DNA from: Candidatus Nomurabacteria bacterium GW2011_GWC2_42_20
Lineage (GTDB): Bacteria > Patescibacteriota > Minisyncoccia > Phycocordibacterales > UBA1550
Direction: 5' to 3'
Length of the DNA: 32,778 nt
Assembly: GCA_000998425.1 (NCBI GenBank)
Contig: LCDG01000010.1
Coordinates: 1-32,778, forward strand
Numbering within the stretch: position 1 is the stretch's first letter; the number at the start of each line of letters is the position of its first letter. Both the position numbers and the translations under genes were made by a program. Shown piece by piece: positions 30,055 to 32,778 of this stretch. The notes under the pieces are model-generated. The model was given only the letters and a program-made list of their open reading frames with translations, had not been told where the DNA came from and made no database searches.

Positions 30055-30611
30055 ATGAGTAAAAATCATGTGGATCAAAGCGAATTGCCAAGGAAAATAA
30101 TTACCCGTTTTTTCAGGAAATTAAAGAAGTCGATAAAAGAGATTTTTTTGACCGTGCGGGCGACCCTTTTAGTGTGGAGAAATTACGATGTCTTGTTTTC
30201 GTCCTTGACGAATTGACCGCTGGAGTCGAACATTGGGACAGAGTTGCTTCCTTTGTTATAAAGAGGGGGGGAAAACAACTTTCTGAATTCTACCAACCAG
30301 CTCTTCTCTTGCTCATTCCAAAAATTTCTCCCCAAAAAAGAAACGAGGTTGTAAAATATTTTTGCACCTTTGGGAAACTTAGCCTCGTTTCATTTATCAC
30401 CGAAAAAGAACTTCTTCGGTACCCAAGCAACAAAGAGCTTCTTTTAATCGCAAAATATCATCGTCGCCATCGCACGACAGTAGACAGTGATGTATGGAAA
30501 GAAATCGTTAACCTTGCAAAAAGTAGCGTCTGTTACCGAGCTGAGCTCTCTGCTATCAATAAAATGACTGTCGAGTTAGTAACACTTGAGAAGAACGACG
30601 TATCGGATTAA
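30055..30611 (+). pseudogene. Unknown gene with a probable -1 frameshift near its start
   Basis: A strong site (ACGGAGG) lies 5 nt before the ATG at 30055, which opens a 53-codon frame beginning MSKNHVDQSELPRK. The long downstream frame (track 30174-30611) is open from 30063 and reads like protein before its listed GTG start (ENNYPFFQEIKEVDKRDFFD). Joining the two needs a single -1 shift, for example at T TTT TTG (30144-30150) or by a lost base near 30090-30100. The product, about 185 aa, is charged and helical with no family recognised. It may be a broken gene, an assembly error or programmed frameshifting. Confidence 0.55.
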
Positions 30612-30627
30612 TTTTGAGAGCGCCCCC

Positions 30628-30651
30628 GCACCACGCGGTGGTGCTCTTTTT
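30628..30651 (+). terminator. Terminator after the frameshifted gene
   Basis: GCACCAC pairs with GTGGTGC around GCG, followed by TCTTTTTC. Confidence 0.75.
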
Positions 30652-30666
30652 CTTTGCACCTCTTTT

Positions 30667-30675
30667 TGGTATACT
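30667..30675 (+). promoter_or_regulatory. Extended -10 promoter of the DoxX gene, leaderless type
   Basis: TGGTATACT ends 6 nt before the ATG at 30682; no Shine-Dalgarno site. Confidence 0.6.
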
Positions 30676-30681
30676 AGCAAA

Positions 30682-31095
30682 ATGCAAACAGTATCACTCT
30701 TCCCATCACTATTCGACTACCAGATGCTTGGTATTTTTGCACTTCGTGTAACCATCGGACTAATATTTGTTTATTTTTGGTATGAAAAAGTAACTCACCA
30801 GCGCGCAGAACGAATTCATTTTTTTGAAAAGCTTGGGTTGAGGCCAGCAAAAACCTACTTCTTTATTGTATCATCAGCCGAGGGTGTTGCTGGCGTGCTT
30901 TTGGTAGTTGGTCTCTGGACTCAAGGTGCTGCAATAGTAACAGGGTCTCTCATGACACTCGCCACCATTATTAAATGGTACAAGCCATCAGCACTCCCAA
31001 GAAATACAATCGAATTTTACATCATTCTTGCTGTCGCATCATTTGCCCTTCTCTTCCTTGGGCCAGGCGTGTTTGCGTTTGACCTACCATTATAG
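30682..31095 (+). CDS. DoxX-family membrane protein
   Basis: The 137-aa protein has four membrane helices. The first carries LRVTIGLIFVYFWYEKVTH, the third follows SSAEGVAGVLLVVGLWTQG; both resemble the DoxX family, whose role in redox or quinone-linked processes is poorly defined. The ATG at 30682 is chosen because the longer track ORF would run through the previous terminator and this gene's promoter. Confidence 0.75.
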   Translation: MQTVSLFPSLFDYQMLGIFALRVTIGLIFVYFWYEKVTHQRAERIHFFEKLGLRPAKTYFFIVSSAEGVAGVLLVVGLWTQGAAIVTGSLMTLATIIKWYKPSALPRNTIEFYIILAVASFALLFLGPGVFAFDLPL

Positions 31096-31097
31096 GA

Positions 31098-31125
31098 TTG
31101 CAAATACCACATTTTGTGGTATTAT
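31098..31125 (+). promoter_or_regulatory. Promoter of tRNA-Lys with a palindrome in its spacer
   Basis: TTGCAA (31098-31103) and TATTAT (31120-31125), 16 bp apart. AATACCACA and TGTGGTATT form an inverted repeat across the spacer and -10; this may be the DoxX terminator or an operator. Confidence 0.5.
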
Positions 31126-31150
31126 CCTGTTTGTTTTTAGTTAAATTAAT

Positions 31151-31226
31151 GCGCCCATAGCTCAGTCGGTAGAGCAGCTCCCTTTTAAGGAGACGGTCGT
31201 AGGTTCGATTCCTACTGGGCGCACCA
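31151..31226 (+). tRNA. tRNA-Lys (TTT)
   Basis: Cloverleaf: acceptor GCGCCCA with TGGGCGC, anticodon loop CTTTTAA giving TTT, T loop TTCGATT, discriminator A. CCA is encoded (31224-31226). Confidence 0.96.
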
Positions 31227-31409
31227 GAAACAAAAGGCACGGGTTCTCTCCGTGCCTTTTGTTTCTATTTGCGAACAGAGCAAGCCAACTGCTTGGCTTG
31301 CGTTAGGAATCGAAAGGCGGAACATGTTGCGAAGCAACAGTGAGCCGAGGTCGCGAGTACTTATGAGCGAAGCGAATTAGTAACTCGAGACCGAAACTAC
31401 TGGGCGCAC
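31212..31409 (+). repeat. tRNA-3'-end structured repeat, copy A (tRNA-Lys)
   Basis: It is bounded by exact direct copies of CTACTGGGCGCAC (31212-31224 and 31397-31409, period 185 bp). In order: hairpin 1 with a 17-bp stem (31226-31266); a mutated inverted acceptor copy (about 31267-31279); hairpin 2 (31280-31301, GCAAGCCAA-CTGC-TTGGCTTGC); an inverted T-arm copy (TAGGAATCGAA, 31304-31314); hairpin 3 (31325-31339, TGTTGC-GAA-GCAACA); hairpin 4 (31349-31392) with tip GAGC-GAA-GCGA, a 1x1 mismatch and a bulged A. No ORF with a ribosome site is inside. Confidence 0.87.
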
Positions 31410-31634
31410 AACGTAAAGAAAAACAGCACCTGCGTGCTGTTTTTTAGTTGTGCGAGCCGGAGCAATATTTTGCTAGCAAGCAAAATAAGCGAGGCAGGGT
31501 CGTGAAAATTTTGTTTTGACGAAAACAAAATTATTCCTGACCACACGCTAGTCTTGGGCGAGCAGTACTCTGCAATACCATCAAATCAAAATGGATTGTA
31601 TCGGCTAAAAGGAGAGGCGATTTCTACTGGGCGC
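31397..31634 (+). repeat. Second tandem structured unit (copy A2) after tRNA-Lys
   Basis: It begins with the second direct copy of the tRNA-Lys 3' end and finishes with a third (CTACTGGGCGC, 31624-31634; period 227 bp). Contents: a hairpin AAAAACAGCAC-CTGC-GTGCTGTTTTT with flanking CGCACAAC/GTTGTGCG, a hairpin ATTTTGCT-AGCA-AGCAAAAT, and a long hairpin 31498-31542 that keeps GGTC/GACC, the 1x1 mismatch and the single 3' bulge of hairpin 4 but has a GACG loop. About 80 nt of extra structured sequence precede the last repeat. Confidence 0.7.
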
Positions 31635-31641
31635 GTAAAAT

Positions 31642-31672
31642 AAAAAAGGACCTCCGAGGAAGTCCTTTTGTT
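31642..31672. terminator. Terminator between the tRNA-Lys array and the secreted protein gene
   Basis: AAAAGGAC pairs with GTCCTTTT; T runs on both strands. Confidence 0.8.
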
Positions 31673-31694
31673 TGGTTTTTGTGATTGTTGTTTT

Positions 31695-32060
31695 TTACTT
31701 CTTGTTTGCTACCCCTTTGCATTTCGGGTTTGCCGGAAACTCCCAGCCGATGTCGCCGTTTTGCATGACGACAAATTTGGCCTCGCACGTTACCGGGCCA
31801 TCTGCGTTTGGTGCTGGGGCATCATCCACGCGGATGTAGTTCCGGCTGATTGAGCCGTCTGCGTTGGGCGTGTAAAGCCCGTCGTGATGAGCCACACAAG
31901 CCTGCCAAGAGGGCTGACCGAGGTGCGGGGCACATTCTTTTGCCGCCACATCGAGGCCGCCTGAACCGGCAACGACGACGTGCTTCGTCGGACCAGCTGC
32001 ATAAGCTGAGCCAGACGACAGACAAACGAATGCCAATACAACTACAAACAACTTTTTCAT
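31695..32060 (-). CDS. Small secreted four-cysteine protein, 121 aa
   Basis: No family recognised. It has a clear signal peptide (MKKLFVVVLAFVCLSSGSAYA, cleavage after AYA) and a mature part of about 100 aa with four cysteines (near 43, 55, 92 and 113), suited to two disulfides and so a possible client of the DsbA-VKOR pair. The stop follows KGVANKK. Base composition is visibly more GC-rich than neighbouring genes, suggesting recent acquisition. Start: AAGGAG before the ATG. Promoter: TTGACA, 16 bp, TATACT. Confidence 0.8.
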   Translation of the reverse strand: MKKLFVVVLAFVCLSSGSAYAAGPTKHVVVAGSGGLDVAAKECAPHLGQPSWQACVAHHDGLYTPNADGSISRNYIRVDDAPAPNADGPVTCEAKFVVMQNGDIGWEFPANPKCKGVANKK

Positions 32061-32144
32061 TTGCTACTCCTTTTTTAAATTGAAAGAACTACCGAAGTGG
32101 AAGCCACAGAACCCTTTATTGGACCTGTTAACTTCACTAGAACA

Positions 32145-32172
32145 AGTATAGCATATCCATTTTTTTTGTCAA
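32145..32172 (-). promoter_or_regulatory. Promoter of the secreted four-cysteine protein gene
   Basis: TTGACA (32167-32172) and TATACT (32145-32150) on the minus strand, 16 bp apart, giving a leader of about 75-80 nt. Confidence 0.7.
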
Positions 32173-32213
32173 GCCCACACAAAAATAGCTTCCCCTATCA
32201 TGACATTGGCTAT

Positions 32214-32240
32214 TTATCCACTGCAAAAAAGTTATCCACA
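32214..32240 (+). promoter_or_regulatory. Two DnaA-box-like sites in tandem
   Basis: TTATCCACA (32232-32240) is a perfect match to the DnaA box and TTATCCACT (32214-32222) has one mismatch; they are in the same orientation, 18 bp apart, in a 400-bp gene-poor stretch. Confidence 0.35.
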
Positions 32241-32248
32241 GGTGGCTT

Positions 32249-32278
32249 GTTGCACAAATAATGATTCCTGGGATATAA
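32249..32278 (+). promoter_or_regulatory. Promoter of a short transcription unit
   Basis: TTGCAC and TATAAT separated by 18 bp. The terminator at 32444-32469 would end an RNA of about 185 nt. Confidence 0.55.
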
Positions 32279-32353
32279 TAAACACAGACTTAAATTAGGT
32301 GATTCGCAAATTTCAGGTTCTGGCCAACTTACGGTCTACACAAAAAGGAATTC

Positions 32354-32443
32354 ATGCACAATCACTACCTGCACCTTGCGCGATATACAGCGCTCCAAGA
32401 ATTTGTTCTTTTAGCACACAACGCCTCATACAGGCAAAATTAA
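32354..32443 (+). CDS. Candidate small protein, 29 aa
   Basis: Too short for the ORF track. The predicted peptide begins MHNHYLHLARYTALQEFVLL and ends RQN. AAGGA lies 5 nt before the ATG, a promoter with TATAAT is upstream, and the stop is directly followed by a terminator hairpin. The RNA could instead be a non-coding RNA. Confidence 0.4.
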   Translation: MHNHYLHLARYTALQEFVLLAHNASYRQN

Positions 32444-32469
32444 AAAGTCAGCATAAGCTGGCTTTTTTT
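32444..32469. terminator. Terminator between the short unit and the holA-like gene
   Basis: AAAGTCAGC pairs with GCTGGCTTT (one mismatch) around ATAA, with a T run on the plus strand and TTTTT on the minus strand. Confidence 0.8.
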
Positions 32470-32475
32470 GTTTTT

Positions 32476-32778
32476 TTATATATCAAGAATGAATCTTTCG
32501 AGGGATATATTCATCGGCTCCCCTCCTCTGTGGTCCTCGTGATAAATAGTGACGAGCGATCTGGAAAGGCTTGCGATCTCTTCTTGTGAGTAATTTTTTG
32601 CAAAACTACGCGCCTTTGTAGCAACAAAGGGGTTCAGCCCGCAGTTGTCATCCATCCTCGCATTTTTCATAAGTGCAATATTTTTAACCGTCCAAAAAAG
32701 AGTGTTGCATATCTCCTCCCCCGACAAGCCAGAGGTTAGTGCCTCTTGGTACAAGACCCACAATTCTTTTTTGTTTCG
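32476..32778 (-). CDS. holA: DNA polymerase III delta subunit-like, C-terminal part (runs off the window)
   Basis: The frame is open through the window edge, so only the last 100 residues are present. They resemble the C-terminal collar domain of HolA, the clamp-loader subunit that opens the sliding clamp: ELWVLYQEALTSGLSGEEI, then LNPFVATKARSFAKNYSQEE (the conserved hydrophobic-Pro-x-Val-Ala-Lys-like segment) and a final helix. The track start (TTG) is not a real start. Confidence is moderate because the N-terminal ATPase-like domain is outside. Confidence 0.65.
   Translation of the reverse strand, partial: RNKKELWVLYQEALTSGLSGEEICNTLFWTVKNIALMKNARMDDNCGLNPFVATKARSFAKNYSQEEIASLSRSLVTIYHEDHRGGEPMNISLERFILDI

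Noticed and set aside
30174-30611. Taking the GTG at 30174 as the true start
   Set aside because: No ribosome site precedes it, and the same frame looks coding upstream to about 30090; the ATG at 30055 with ACGGAGG fits better with a frameshift.
31022-31240. 72-aa minus-strand ORF containing a tRNA-like peptide
   Set aside because: It is antisense to tRNA-Lys and the DoxX gene end; a common false ORF pattern over tRNA genes.
31212-31634. CRISPR array or integron attC array
   Set aside because: Repeats are only 11-13 bp, spacing is uneven (185 and 227 bp), the repeated sequence is the tRNA 3' end, and no cas or integrase gene is near.
31227-31694. A classical insertion sequence or integrase-carrying element after tRNA-Lys
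   Set aside because: No transposase, integrase or terminal inverted repeat is present; the stretch is non-coding structured sequence.
32299-32589. 96-aa plus-strand ORF
   Set aside because: It runs through a clear terminator and overlaps the holA-like gene on the other strand; no ribosome site at its start.

Overview
The window looks like a chromosomal segment of a candidate-phyla-radiation bacterium, most likely Patescibacteria/Parcubacteria. Supporting signs are the small single-domain proteins, the absence of an L1 gene (rplA) after rplK, a REC-only response regulator beside a GAF/PAS histidine kinase, a compact pilMNO block, a free-standing MetRS-beta-like tRNA-binding protein, many very short intergenic regions, and TGA used as an ordinary stop (so not the Gracilibacteria/SR1 code). 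No phylogeny was run, so this placement is inference.

Layout: 1-3000 holds a thymidylate supply set (tmk, dut, dCMP deaminase, thyA). 3060-4300 is secE-nusG-rplK behind a structured leader. 5234-8910 is a five-gene signalling operon (membrane protein, small protein, histidine kinase, response regulator, SIMPL protein). 8986-16350 holds pgi, a DsbA-VKOR oxidative folding pair, a LUD protein, a DUF1189-like membrane protein, NAD(P)HX dehydratase, an MFS transporter, tRNA-His and a cobalamin adenosyltransferase. 16448-20545 holds a CDF transporter, an unknown gene, tRNA-Leu, and the acyP-uppS-rluA-rplS cluster behind tRNA-Val. 20847-25127 holds tRNA-Arg(TCT), the type IV pilus block, a VTT membrane protein, the tRNA-binding protein, ruvX and tRNA-Ser. 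25257-31095 holds a 2H phosphoesterase, ccdA, tRNA-Arg(GCG), a rhodanese, rpsT, ruvA, a short MurE-like ligase, a frameshifted unknown gene and a DoxX protein. The last part holds tRNA-Lys with a tandem repeat array, a secreted four-cysteine protein, a small transcription unit and the 3' end of a holA-like gene.

The most unusual content is non-coding. Directly 3' of tRNA-Lys(TTT), tRNA-Arg(TCT) and tRNA-Leu(GAG) lies the same roughly 180-bp structured unit. Each unit is bounded by a direct repeat of that tRNA's own 3' end, contains an inverted copy of the same tRNA 3' end, and ends in a hairpin whose sequence changes while pairing, a 1x1 mismatch and a single 3' bulge are kept. tRNA-Lys carries a second, more diverged unit in tandem. 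I do not recognise this family.

Transcription signals fall into two styles. About a dozen genes have a -10 box only 6-9 nt from the ATG and no Shine-Dalgarno sequence (leaderless or nearly so), while a second group has a strong AGGAGG-type site and a longer leader. Several divergent gene pairs have overlapping or abutting -35 hexamers. There is no CRISPR array, rRNA operon, transposase or integrase gene in the window.
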